Source of the DNA: Monocercomonoides exilis
Lineage: Eukaryota; Preaxostyla; Oxymonadida; Polymastigidae
Assembly: GCA_001643675.2 (NCBI GenBank)
Contig: LSRY02000005.1
Location: forward strand, 64,501-128,500
Direction: 5' to 3'
DNA length: 64,000 nucleotides
This document shows, piece by piece, positions 13,108 through 25,065 of the stretch (position 1 is its first letter; each line of letters starts with the position of its first letter). Position numbers and translations under genes: made by a program. The notes beneath the pieces were generated by a model. It was not told the DNA's origin, did not search any database, and saw only the letters and a list, made by a program, of their open reading frames with translations.

Positions 13108-14101
13108 ATTAGACCCTTCGAAAACGCCAAAAGATATTATTTTCTCAAATCTTATTATGGTTCGATGATGTTCAATGATTTCTTCTTTAAATGAAATATT
13201 CAATAAAAATGAATATGATACTGAAATTTTATCAATATGAAATAAATTGTTATTAATTGAAAATGAAAAAATATATTTAACTATTTTTAATAATTATATC
13301 TTCACTTTTAGTAAAGAATATTTATGCAAAAAATAAAATGAAAACAAATAAAAATAATGAGCAAACTCTTGATGAAGGAAAGAATTAAGTTCGTCACGTT
13401 GATCACCAATTTTCCACTTATAGAAAAAAACGAAAGAAAAAAATTTTTTTTAAATCAACAAAAAAAATTAAAAAAAAATCTTATTAAAAAACAAAGTGTT
13501 GTATATCAAAAATTACAAAACACATTAAATGGCTAAGTTTAATAAAAATTACCAAACTTTAAAAGCAAACAACAAAAAGCTCGTTTGAATATGAGCAAGT
13601 CTTTGATCAAATAATAATCTAAAAAATAAAAGATCTGTTCACTACAATCACAAATAAATAAAAATTATTTTTTGGAATAGCACGTATTAACATTTTGAAG
13701 GTTTTCTATTGTTTAAATTTTTTCTGAAGTACTCTTTGAAGCCAGAAAATTTAGGTTTCGATTTAAAAAAAAAGGGGGTATGATAAATAACTCACCCTAT
13801 AAATGAAAAAAAACTATCTTTACAGTTTTATCTCTCATATTTATTACCAAACTCAATAAAACATAAATAATTCAAAAATAACTAAATTTCCGAATGAAAA
13901 CAAAAATGACTAGTTAAATATAACAATAATTATTAACGAATTCAAAAAATTAAACACAAGTGAAGCACAAACAAAATATTAAAAAAGATAATTTGAAAAA
14001 AAAAAAATCTTTGTAAATTGCAAGTCAATAAACATTTCAACAATTTTAATAAAATAACGTTTTATTTTTCTGATTCATTTGCATGCACCTTTTGAAACTA
14101 T
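13108..14101. other. A+T-rich intergenic region
   Basis: About 1 kb of very A+T-rich DNA with A-runs and no open frame worth noting. It lies between the 5' end of the RRM gene and the 3' end of the candidate seven-helix membrane protein gene, and probably holds the promoter of the former. Nothing else is visible. Confidence 0.6.
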
Positions 14102-15230
14102 TCAAATAGAACGTTGCAAGTAAAAACAACCTCTATTTTGTATATTTGTCGTGTAAAGGCTTAACAAGTTCTGAATTTGAAGGCACATCATATTTAATTC
14201 CAGGAGTTGATGCAAAGCTACCATCGAAAGAAGATTTTTCATTCGATACTGAAATAAATGTTGCCCGAAAATGAGAAAACGAAAGATAAAAAAATAGAGC
14301 GGAAAAAATAAAATCCAATAAAGAAAAGCGCAGTACAGATGTTGCTGAAATTCTGATTAGACTTTTCCAGCTTTATCGCAAACAAATTACATTTTAAAAA
14401 AAAGAATATGCTCAAAACAATGTTATAAAAAAACTGCAAACCAAACAGTTTCGTCATTCAAGCAATCATTCCATTCCTCTTCTGATGTAACAATTTGTTT
14501 TGTTGTAGCTTTGTATAATTCAGCAATTAAACAAATAAACGATAAAGTTAACATCGCTAAAACAAGAATAACAAGCATCTTCACTCTCATTAAAAAAGAA
14601 TCATTAAGAATAAATCGTTGACGAATTTTGTAGACAGATCGGCATAAATTAATTATAATGAACGGCAGAGGTAGCATTAGCAAGATATCATAAAGAACCA
14701 ATAAAACTCCTTTCACTTCCCAAGTCACATTTGAATATGGATCAGCAATATAGCAAATGAACGAGGAAATAACAATCAAAAATACAAGTAGAATGTGCAA
14801 GTTAATTAATATGGAAGTACATTTCTTAGAAGATAAAAATGGAAGAAGAGCGCTTTTCGCAAGATAAATCTCAAGGAATTCAGAAGTCAAATAATGAAAA
14901 TGTTTAATCACGTCATTTAAAATCGTATAATGAGAAGGCCAAGAATAAGGAAATGGAACAATGTGTACTAATGCAAAGCAAAAATTAAATAAACAAGCAG
15001 AAGAATAATAAATGAATTTCGTAATGTTCATTTTTCTCCCCTGTGACTTTATTTCGTCCAAAATAAGAATCAACAGCAACACCATTGCGCAAAAAGAGAA
15101 TATCACAGGAGGTAGAACAGCCGATCCACCAGTTCCGTAGATTACTAAAGACAGAGAAAATGTGTTAATTCCACTTTATTCATAAAAATAATCTGAAACC
15201 AGGAAATTCAAAAACCAAAAGTCCTTGCAT
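14102..15230 (-). CDS. Predicted seven-helix membrane protein, unknown function
   Basis: Proposed exons are 15200..15230, 14447..15144 and 14102..14344, giving 323 residues with GTTTCA...TTTAG and GTTTGG...TTTCAG introns, both in phase. There are about seven hydrophobic segments: roughly residues 20-41, 50-71, 92-110, 118-142, 155-177, 195-219 and 245-270. A conserved-looking cytoplasmic arginine/lysine loop precedes helix 6. The layout, with a short extracellular N-terminus and a last helix of LYCAFLYWILFFPLYFF type, recalls the THH1/TOM1/TOM3 and GPR137-like family of eukaryotic seven-helix proteins, but no diagnostic motif was recognised. The C-terminal exon could instead be read in another frame that stops at 14133. 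Existence of a membrane protein gene here is well supported; its exact ends and name are not. Confidence 0.6.
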
Positions 15231-16351
15231 CGTTAGATACAACATTTTGAAAATAAATTTTGGAACAAAATGTCTGTATTTCTTTGCAATTCACTAAAAA
15301 TATTAATATGCAATGAAATCACCTATTTTTATTAATGGGCATCAGAATGATTGTGATGCAAATAAATAAAAAATCAAATTGGTACGAAAGAATCTTAATT
15401 AAATATAAATAAACAACATGAGGATTTGAGAAAATTTCAAATGTTTTTTGAAAATAATGATGGAAATAAAAAAAAAAAGGAATTGAAATTCAATAAACTT
15501 TCGTTCAATCAACAAAAATAACAGAATAATAAAATGGACATGCATCTTCTCGTAAACTGAAAAAAAAAGCAAACTGCTTTGTTATTTTCCAATCTGCTTT
15601 GTAAAATTGTGTTTGCTGTTTAAACTTGTTCAAAAAATTCAAAAAATCAAAGATATCACTGGGGCATTTCTTCGGATTTGTTATCTTTTCAATTTTTTAA
15701 TAAATTAATTTTAGAAATTATTTACAGCCATGCGTAATAAAAAATGTTGATATCAAATTTTCTTTTGCTGTAATTATTAAAAATGAAAGAAAAATTTCCC
15801 AATTTCGAAATATTTTGCATTCCATTCATATTTTTCTCAATGGTAACATAAAATATTTATGAACAAACAAGCCGTTCAATATCGGAAATAGTTAATTAAA
15901 ACATCAAAAATTGATTAGAAGAATAAACGCCAAAAAAATAGCATTGCACCAATAATATATACTTACATCAATTTCCATTGACAAATTAATATTTTGTTTT
16001 TTTCTTTCTTCAGTCTAGAGAAATTCATAATTTTTCATTCTCAAAAAATTTATAATATCACTTGTATTTTTCGGATTTCGTATTTTCAAGTATTTATTAA
16101 TAAAATGATTATGGACTTTTTTTATTGAAGAAAATGAAAGTTTTTTTTCCCGATCAAAAGTTGCCATAGTCAAATTCATCATAATAATAATTGTTTGATT
16201 TCGCCAAATATTGATATTTTTTCAAAGGGCGAAACAAACTTGTGCATATCGTTAAATTTGTTTGAAATAATTTCGCTCTGTTGATTTAATTTTTCATTTT
16301 TATTTTTTTGTAATTCTTATAAATTCTATTCAAGGATACGTTGAGAAATAA
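15231..16351. other. A+T-rich intergenic region between divergent genes
   Basis: About 1.1 kb of A+T-rich DNA separates the candidate membrane protein gene (minus) from the RasGEF gene (plus). No coding, tRNA or repeat signal was found. The promoters of both genes are presumably here. Confidence 0.6.
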
Positions 16352-19300
16352 ATGACTCGAAAACCAGAGTTTTCTATTCAACTGGTATGTTTTTTTGACT
16401 TTTGTTGGATCCAAGTATTTTTGGATTATTATTTACCGGTTTTTCGAAAATAAAATTTTTTTTTAGAGATTGCCATCTCAGCAAGCAGAAGCACCATCAA
16501 TTGATTGGACATCTACAACAGATGTGAGTGGATCTTTTCTCACAGATTTTTCAAGCAGTTGCACGTTTTCTGGGGAGTTTGCACCAAAACTTGTTTTTCA
16601 ATTATCTTTTGGTTTTTTTAGAGAAGATAACGCAACTGACCCCGAAGTTAATGTTTATGAAGCGAACACAGTTGACATTGAAAATACTCTGGCTAATGAT
16701 GTTGATTCTTTTGGGCAACAAGAAACAGAACGAAGGATCGAAACGCCAATCGAATCTAAAGAAGAATATTTGAAAAGACAATTACCAAAAAAATCATCCC
16801 CATTAATAACCTCTAAACCACTGCCTCCTCCTCCAACTCTTTCTGTTGAAATTCCATTGGTCAAACTTTCAGCAACGCTTTCTGTAAGTTCTTTTATGCT
16901 TGTTGAAGAAATCGCTCATTCAGTTACAGCTCCGTCTGTTGACTCACAGCTACGAGGATGTGTTTTGTTTTCCTTTCGCAAGTTTACTGATTGCAACACG
17001 CTCTTGATGCTCATGCAAAAGCGAATGGATCAGATCAAAAATGAAGAAGTTATCTGGGAGCAGCGGCTAAGGGAAGAGGAGGCAGAAGCCCAAATGAAGC
17101 AAAATGAAGAGGAGAGAAGAAGAGAAGAGGAAGAAAGAAGAGCAATGTCCAAAATGGAAGACGAAGAGCTCGGCGTTTCCGACCGAAGCGAGACCGATTT
17201 TTCAACAGAGACAGACAAAGACGATGAGAAGAAGGAGGAGCCGAGGAATCAAAGTTCATTGAATTATGTGAATGAAGCAGAGCTGCCAGACAATGAAAAG
17301 CGACACATAAGCAGAACAGGCACGACATCTTCTGTGTCTTCGATGAATGGAGCAGGCGCACACAGACAAGGGCACGGCCAAAGGGGGAAGAAGAAAGGAA
17401 AAAAGAAGAAAGGCAGAAAAAGAACGGCAGAAGCCAATGAGAATGCAGATGCTGTTGAAGAAGGAGCACCAATCAATCAGATCAATAAACGCAACACTTT
17501 TCTCTCATCTCATTCAAACACATCATCATCATCAACAACAACATCATCAATATCTTCTTCTTCTTCAACCTCCAAATTATCTCGCAACAGCACACGTCCT
17601 TCTCTTCTGTCACCTTCATCTCATCTTCTCTCTCTGCAGCAGCAGAAGCTGAATTTGTGTCTGTTTGTGTACACGTGGATCAAGACACACACCGACTTCT
17701 ACCGCGACCCCGCCCTTTTTGAGAGGATTAGCCGCTTTTTGGAGGAAATAGAGGCAGAAAAGCCAGTTCAAGCACTGGTGGCAAGATCAGCTGAGCTACT
17801 GACACAGAGAAAAGAGGAGAGGAAGAAGAGGGAGGAGGAATACAAGAGGAGGAAGGAGGAGGAGGAGAGGAAGGAGAAAATGGCAAAGGAAAGAAGAGAG
17901 AAAGAAAATGAGTTGCAGGAGCATATTTCAGCATTAGAGCATCAGATAGAAGAAGAAGAGGAGGAAGAAGAAAAAGCATTTCAGCAAAGCAGACCGAATA
18001 ACCAAAGAAATGTGAGCATAACAGCACCTCTTTCTTCTCCCACTGTGTCCCCTTCTCCTTCTCCCTCGTTTTCATCCACACCTTCACATTTCTCCGATTC
18101 TCCGACGCCGTTTTTGTCTTCTTTATCTCCTCTCTCAACATCATTCAGTCCTTCTATTCCGCCTTATTCACCAGTCAGCAAAGCTTCTTCTTCTTCTTCT
18201 TCTTCTGCTTCATCATCATCATCATCATCATCTTCTTCTTCTTCTTCTTCTTCAAATGACAATCAACATTCCATCTCCACACCAACACAAGCAGAACATG
18301 AAAAAGATGACACTTTCAATTTTCCTTCGATTTCTGCCTCAATATCTTCATCTCCTTCGAAGCAGGCTCTTCTAACAACTAATTCTCCATCACTTGAATC
18401 TTGCTCTAATCTTATTGCTCAAAAGCCATTGATAAGCCCCCAAACACCAAAATCTTCCATTGCATCTCAAAGTGACAATCATCCAATGAATTCTATAGAC
18501 TCTTCTGATGGCACACACACAACATCTCTGTTCACTAAATGTAATGAACCCCCTTCAAAACAGCCTTTGTCTCTTTCTTGTTCTCAATCACAGCATTTGA
18601 ATTCCCAATCGTCAACATCTTCTTCTTCTTCTTCTCTTTCTCCATCATTAACAGCAACATCAACATCATCATCAAATTCATCAGATACACTTCATCCATC
18701 TTCTGATCAGCCAGAGAATGAACAACTGAAAGAACAGCAACAAGAAAGCCAGTCTTCTGACACAGCACTTTCACCTTCCTCTTCTTCATCTTTTTCTTCA
18801 TCCACATCTCCTTCCCCTTCCACTCCATCTGCCTCTTCCTCTCAACTCCTCAAAAACCCCTTTGTAACATGCACTCCACTCTCCCTATCTACCCGCCCAT
18901 CTCCCTCTCCTCCTCCTCCCCTTCCTCTTTCATCATCATCATCTTCTTCTTCTCCTTCTTCTTCCTCTCCTTCTTCCTCTCTCCTCTCCACCCGAAAGCA
19001 ACTCCTGTCTGCCATTGCTTCCTTAGAGACATCGCGTATAGAGCGTCTGACATCCACGTTTCCTCTGTGTGAATTGGATCCTCTTCCTCTCGCCTTGTGC
19101 CTCACCTTCCGCGAAGACGCCCTCTTCAAAGCGCTTTCCCATTCAGAGTTTGTCGGGCAGAGCTGGATGAAGCAGCAGAAAGAGCTGAATTCACCTTGTC
19201 TGGTTGATCTGACAGACAACTTCAACAAGGTCACCCATTGGATCCCTGCTGTGGTGCTTGCATGGGACTCGCCTGTGCAGCGAGCGAGGAGAATCGAAGA

Positions 19301-22300
19301 AATCATCCAGATCGGCCTCATTTTGGCTGAAATGGGCAACTTCCACGGCGCCTTTGAGGTGTTTGTGGGCATCCGCCATCGCTCCATCATCCGCCTTCAG
19401 AAGACACTCAAACTGACTCCGCTGCATCCAAACTCGCCCCTCTATTCTGCACAGAACAAGTCGAAGGGGAAAAAGTCAAAATCTTTCTTGTTCGGAAATT
19501 CAACGCCTTCTTCTTCCTCTTCCTCCTCTTCCTCCTCTTCTTCTCCTTCTCCCTCTCTTTTCTCTTCTGATTCTAACAGCTCTTCTTCTTCGTCTCACAT
19601 GTCATATTTTGCCTCTCTCACAAGCAGACTTCTTTCTTCTGCTTCTTCTCTTCCTCTTCCTGAGTCCCTTCGTCAGTCTCTTAAACTGCCTCAATGCTCT
19701 TCTCCTCGTTCGCCTTCTTCTTCTTCTTCTTCTTCTTCTTCTTCTTCTTCTTCTTCTTCTTCTTCTTCTTCTTCTTCTTCTTCTTCTTCTTCTTCTTCTT
19801 CTTCTTCTTCTTCTTCTTCTTCTTCTTCTTCTTCTTCTTCTTCTTCTTCTTCTTCTTCTTCTTCTTCTTCTTCTTCTTCTTCTTCTTCTTCTTCTTCTTC
19901 TGACACCCCAAATGCACATCGCTTTTATGTTTCTTCTTTAACATCGCCATCATCATCGTCATCGTCATCAATTTCTTCTTCTTCTTCTTCAAATCAATCA
20001 GACAATACATCTTCTTCTGATAACTCAGATTTACAGACATCTTCTTCATCTTCGCTTCCTCATCGTTCTTATTCGCTTCCCTCTTCTCCATCGCCAGCAG
20101 ACATCGACAGCTTCTTCTCACTCTTCTCCCACCCGCCCTCTTATCCCAACCTCAAAAAAGCGCTTTCCACCCGCCAGCCTCCTTTCCTCACGCCGCTCCC
20201 CATCTTTCTGCACGATGTTGTGTATGCCGAAGAGAAAGGGCCATTTTACAGGAAGATGAGCAGAACGCAACTCGAAGACGAGCTGAGGGAAAAGATGGAG
20301 CCAGCAGAAAAGAAGGGGAAGAAGCAGAAAACAGGAATGGGGGTGAAGAAGGAGGAGGGTGGAAATAGGGAGAAGAAGGGAGAAGATGCAAAGGAGAATG
20401 CAACAATAGCAACAACAACATCTTCTTCTTCTTCTTCTTCAACAAAAGAAGCTATTCAAACACAAAATGACAGTTCTGTCTCTTCTCCATCATCTTCTCT
20501 ATCATCTTCATCTTCTGCCAGCACTTCAGACACAACAACATCACATTTCCATTCAAACACCCCACAAACATCATCCAATTCTGACACAGCCACAAATGAT
20601 GAAGCAGTCAAGCAGAATGTGAGTGAAGAAGAGAAGTGGGTGCTGATGGAGAAGTGCTACCAGTACTTCAAGCTGATCGACGATTTCAAAGCGAAATCGC
20701 GCCCTTCGTTTGACTTTGGGGCAGAATTGGAAGAGGAAATGGAGAGGGGGATGAGAGAGGAGAAGAGGAAGAGAGAGAACGAGTCGAATATGCAGCAGAT
20801 CGAAGAGGAGAAGAAGAAGATGAAAGAACAACCGCTTCTTTCGTCTTCACCAGAAACTGCTAACATTCCTGGCTGTTCTTCTTCTCAGTCATCTTCTTCC
20901 ACACGAAGAACCTCTTCTTCTGCTTCTTCTTCCATTTCCATTTCTTCCTCTTCTGAGACTTCTTCTCTGTTTCATTCAGCTCTTCAATCGAAAGAGACAG
21001 CAGATGCAAAGTCTTCGAGTGAAGAGAACAATCTTCTCAGATGGTTAGATTTTTCGTCTTTGTTTGTTCCGAGCGACGATGAACTTGTCGAAAGATCAAA
21101 AGAATTGGAACCTCCGCCTTCAAATTTCACTCACTCATCATCATCTTCTTCTTCATCTTCATCTTATTCTTCCTCTTCTTCATCTTCATCTTCTAAGCAT
21201 TCCAATTCCAATAAGTTCTCCCCTTCCTCCTCTCCTTCCTTCATCTCCCAGTCTCCCATCAGCGACTCTCGTCTGTCTGTGCCAAACTTCCCTCTCCCTC
21301 CCATCAACCCCCTCAGCACTCACTCCTCCTCTGAGCATTCTCCTCATTCAGACAGACTTTCTGCCCGCTTCCTTCCAAATCGATCGAGCGTTGACTCTCC
21401 TTACAACCAAGTCTCTTCTTCTCTCTCTTTCGACTCATCCAGTTCAGCCAACTCTTCTTCACTCTCTTCTGCCACTCCAAACAGCCTCTCTGAGTTTTCT
21501 GTCTCGACATTCACTCCTCCTCTCTCATCGCCTTCCATCTTCAGAATGCGCCTTCATTCAGAATCTTCCTCAGAATCTGCTTCTGAACCAAGCCTTCTTT
21601 CTCCTCTGGCAACAGCCTCGTCTGATGCTGATGTTCCTTCTAATTCGAATTCTAATCCAAACTGTGATTCTGTCAACATCAACACAAACACCCCCAACGA
21701 TGACAGCAACAATATCAACAATAGCAATAATAACACAATCTCTCCAGACACTTCTCCATCATCCATCAGCACAACTTCTGCTCGTCTTCCTGTTCCTTCC
21801 ACATCCCAAAAGAGCGACGTCCGCTCTTCTTCATCCGAAGACAGCCCACTCACCGCACAAAGTGCTCCTTCTCTGCCATCTTCTCTTTCCTCTTCTTTTC
21901 CCAACCCTTCTCTCCCTCAGCGTCCTCTCTCCCCCATTCTCTGCAGAACAACAACAAACACATCGTCCACGAAGCAGTTCAAGCGCTCTCGTTCTGTCAC
22001 TTTGTGGTCGTCCACAGCTGAACGCAATCAAGCTGCTTCTCTTCCGCTGTTTGCTTTCCATCCGCCTTCCTCTTCTGCTGCACCTGCTCCAATCGTTCCT
22101 TCGTCTTCTTCCAGATTTTCTCTCAAAACTTTTCCTTTTTCAACTTCTCTCACAAGTTCTCAGAAAGTGGCAGCTCCTTCTTCTTCTTCTTCTTCTTCAA
22201 ATGTTGAGAAGCCCAATCCCATCCAAAATAGCTCATCTGCTTCCTCCACAACAAAAGACTCAACAGAAACATCGAAGCCAACACCAAATGGCTCTTCTAA

Positions 22301-24074
22301 CAGCACCGAAGAGCACAACCAGCAGGAAGTGTCAGTGTCAGAGTCAAAATCAGATGATAAAGCATCTTCAAATGCTGTCTCACTTTCATCATTCATTCTC
22401 GATGCGCGTGTGCCTCTTCCACCGCCTTCTTTGAACATCAGCTTGGAAGAGTGGGGCAAAAGCGCAGACTCGTCAGCTCTTCCAAATGGATCAGCTGATG
22501 ACAAAAAGCATTCAGATGAGTCAGTTTCTGGATGTTCAGATAGGAAATCTGAGGAAGTGAAGTCAAAATCAGCTGATACTTGCAAATTATCTGATGAAAC
22601 TTTTGATGAAAATGAGACAAACAACCAGAACAAGTCTATTACCACCTCAAAATTAAACAGAGAACGCATTTCTTCTTCTTCATCGTCTCCAGTCCATTCA
22701 CAGGAAGCTTGTAGTGAGTCCTCTTCTTCTGTAGGGATAATGACTACTACTGAAAAAGATGAAAGTGAAGGAGAAAGAAATGCGTCTTCTTCTTCCTCAA
22801 AGCATCATCAATCGCTCCCGCTCGCACTTCATTCAACTAAAAATCCATCAAAAAATCCATCAGAATCGTCAACTCTCCAATCTTCTTCTGAAACATCAGA
22901 AACTTCAAAAACAGCTGCTGAAAACAAAACTGCTTTAGAAAACATTTCTTCCCAAGATCATTCCGCATCTTCAGGCTCTTCTGTTCAAAATAAAGATTCT
23001 GAAGAAAAGGAGCTGAAAGAAGGGAATCTTTTTGCGGAGGTTTGTGGCTCAGCTTCTGCTTCAGCAGACTCTCAAAGTGTGATCTCTAAATGTCTTCAGC
23101 TCTTTTCGCATCAGCGTTCTCTTTCAGATTCGAGTGAAAATTCAAAAGAGGCAGGAAAATGCACCAAAAGCAATTACAGCAGTGAAGCAGTAAGCAACAA
23201 GAATGATTGGACTAAATCACCGATGGTCGAGCACAATGAACAAATGATAGAGATTAAGGATGGCAATCACGAAGATGTGCATGTTGTGTATCATGGCAAT
23301 CCAAGAGAGCTGTTTCGAATGGGAATATTTCCTGGATTTAATCAGGAAATGTTTGATTTGCTTGTTCAGGAGGTTGAGGTTGAAGAAGAAGAGGAGGAGG
23401 AAGAAGAAGAGGAGGAGAAAATTGATGGTTTGCGGAATGAAAAAGTTGAAGAACAAGTAGAGGAAGATGCAAAGGAAGATGAGGATGAAGAAGAGTATGA
23501 AGAAGAAGAAGAAGAGGAAGAGGAGGAGGAGGAGGAATATGAGGAGGAGGAAGATGAGAATTATCCAAATGAAAAAAGAGAACGTAAAAGCGATACAAGT
23601 TGTTGTCAAACAGAAGCAGAAGAGTGCAAAGAAAAAGAAAAGAGCAACAAGAAGCGAGATAAAGGTAAAGAGGAATATGACGAAGAGGAAGATAAAGAGA
23701 AGATTAAGAGCAGCAAGTTTGAAGAGCCGAAAAAGCAAGAAAAGAACACGAATCCTTTTATGGATATGAAATCTGAATGTTTTGTGAGAAATGTTACTAG
23801 CTTGACCTGTGATACGAAAAGATTGAATGAAATTAGAGAAACTAAAAATGTGTTGATTTGTTATTCAAGTAACGTTAACGATAAACAAGAAAAGAACTTT
23901 GGAAAGGGGGAAAACTTGACAAAGCTCGATCAACCAGGCAATGGTTTTCGTCAGACTTCGAAAAAAGTGAATGATAACGTTAAAGATGAGCAATGCTGCG
24001 AAGATGATGTGGAGATTGGTGATTATGAAATTGTTACTGATAATGATGTTTCATCAATAACCCAAAGTTTTTGA
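16352..24074 (+). CDS. Ras guanine nucleotide exchange factor with giant Ser-rich inserts
   Basis: Exon 1 is 16352..16384 (11 codons). A GTATGT...TTTTAG intron of 82 nt follows, and exon 2 is 16467..24074, giving about 2,546 residues. A RasGEF N-terminal (REM) module is visible in two pieces: LFSFRKFTDCNTLLMLM near residue 180 and LCLFVYTWIKTHTDFY near 400. The CDC25-type catalytic domain starts near residue 875 (LDPLPLALCLTFRE), continues through FNKVTHWIPAVVL and GNFHGAFEVFVG to about 984, resumes near 1225 (NLKKAL...PIFLHDVVYAEE) and ends near 1420 (EKCYQYFKLIDDF). Low-complexity inserts of roughly 240 and 110 residues break it up. The family loads GTP onto Ras-type GTPases at membranes. 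The rest is Ser-rich or, near the C-terminus, strongly acidic. A possible extra in-frame 45-nt intron lies near 16578-16622. Catalytic activity despite the inserts is not established. Confidence 0.85.
19714..19901 (+). repeat. Pure CTT/TTC triplet repeat, about 62 units, coding for polyserine
   Basis: This is an uninterrupted 188-bp trinucleotide run inside the RasGEF gene, read as TCT serine codons. It sits in the insert between the two halves of the catalytic domain. The complementary strand and the other frames give poly-Glu, poly-Lys, poly-Arg, poly-Leu and poly-Phe frames that are artefacts. Confidence 0.97.
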
Positions 24075-25065
24075 GTAATTTGTCATTTTTCCAATAATTA
24101 TGAAGAGATTTCATTATTTGAATAAGTTTTTATTTTTTCGTAATAATTCAATTATCAGAGTTTTCGATAAATTGATTTTTATTTTCAAGTTCACACTTAA
24201 AACTTTTCAATTTTTTAAAAAGAAACGATGAATTTGTTTTGTGAAAGATATTTATTATATACTTATACATCAAGAATTTTGTTTTGTTTTTTGGTCATCT
24301 GCACTTTTTCTTCTTTCATTTCCTGTTGTTATTATCGTTATTTCGTATGTGTTTGAGACCTTTATAAAATTTTTCTTTTCTGTCTTTTACGTTTTTTTAT
24401 TGCGTTTTTGTTTTACAAATATTTTTAATTTATTTTGAAATTTATATATTCTTGTGTTCAACTATGTTATTTTGTTTTTTTGACTTGCAAGATTTTAATA
24501 TGGATTTAGTGCTTGTCTCGGAGTTGAAATTGGCACTTACCATTTCCATGCGAATAAAAATATTACATGCTGCTTTGCATATCATAGTATTTCATTAATT
24601 TTCGATTAATATAAAAGTGATTCTGAAAGAAACAAAAATAATGGTGGTTGATAGAATTATGCCTCTGCGACACACATTTTTGGTGTGCAATTTGTCTGTC
24701 GAGAAACTTTTCATTTGTCGAAAAGTTTGAAATGATTGTTTCTTCTTGAACAATGCAATTCTTGAATATGTCTGACTTTCCTCAACAGAAACTTTTTGTT
24801 TCTGCAGATTTTTTTTTTCATTTTTTTGAACGCAAGCATATTTCATATATTCATATATTTGAATTTTTCAGAAATCCAATCTCTCATGGGGGTGGGGATT
24901 CAAATCCTTTCATTGAGCTTCCATGAGAAATATGGAAATCCAAAGGTGTGTAAATCCTTCAAATTCATTCAAATATTTTTATATCAATTTTATTAACATC
25001 AATAAGAATTAATTAATTTAATAACAATAATTAACGATCATAACGATAATATATGGATAAAATCT
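24075..25065. other. Intergenic region, no feature seen
   Basis: A+T-rich DNA downstream of the RasGEF gene, up to the first recognisable transposase remnant. It contains a short inverted pair (TCTCATGG near 24882, CCATGAGA near 24923) which could be near one end of the transposon fossil, but no matching copy was found at the other side. Confidence 0.5.

Noticed and set aside
19602-19919. Long poly-Arg, poly-Lys and poly-Glu frames on the minus strand and poly-Leu/poly-Phe frames on the plus strand
   Set aside because: They are alternative readings of the pure CTT/TTC repeat inside the RasGEF gene and have no other sequence content.
24875-24945. Possible tRNA (GGGGATTCAAATCC T-arm-like sequence)
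   Set aside because: The stem does not pair properly and no acceptor, D or anticodon arm can be folded around it.
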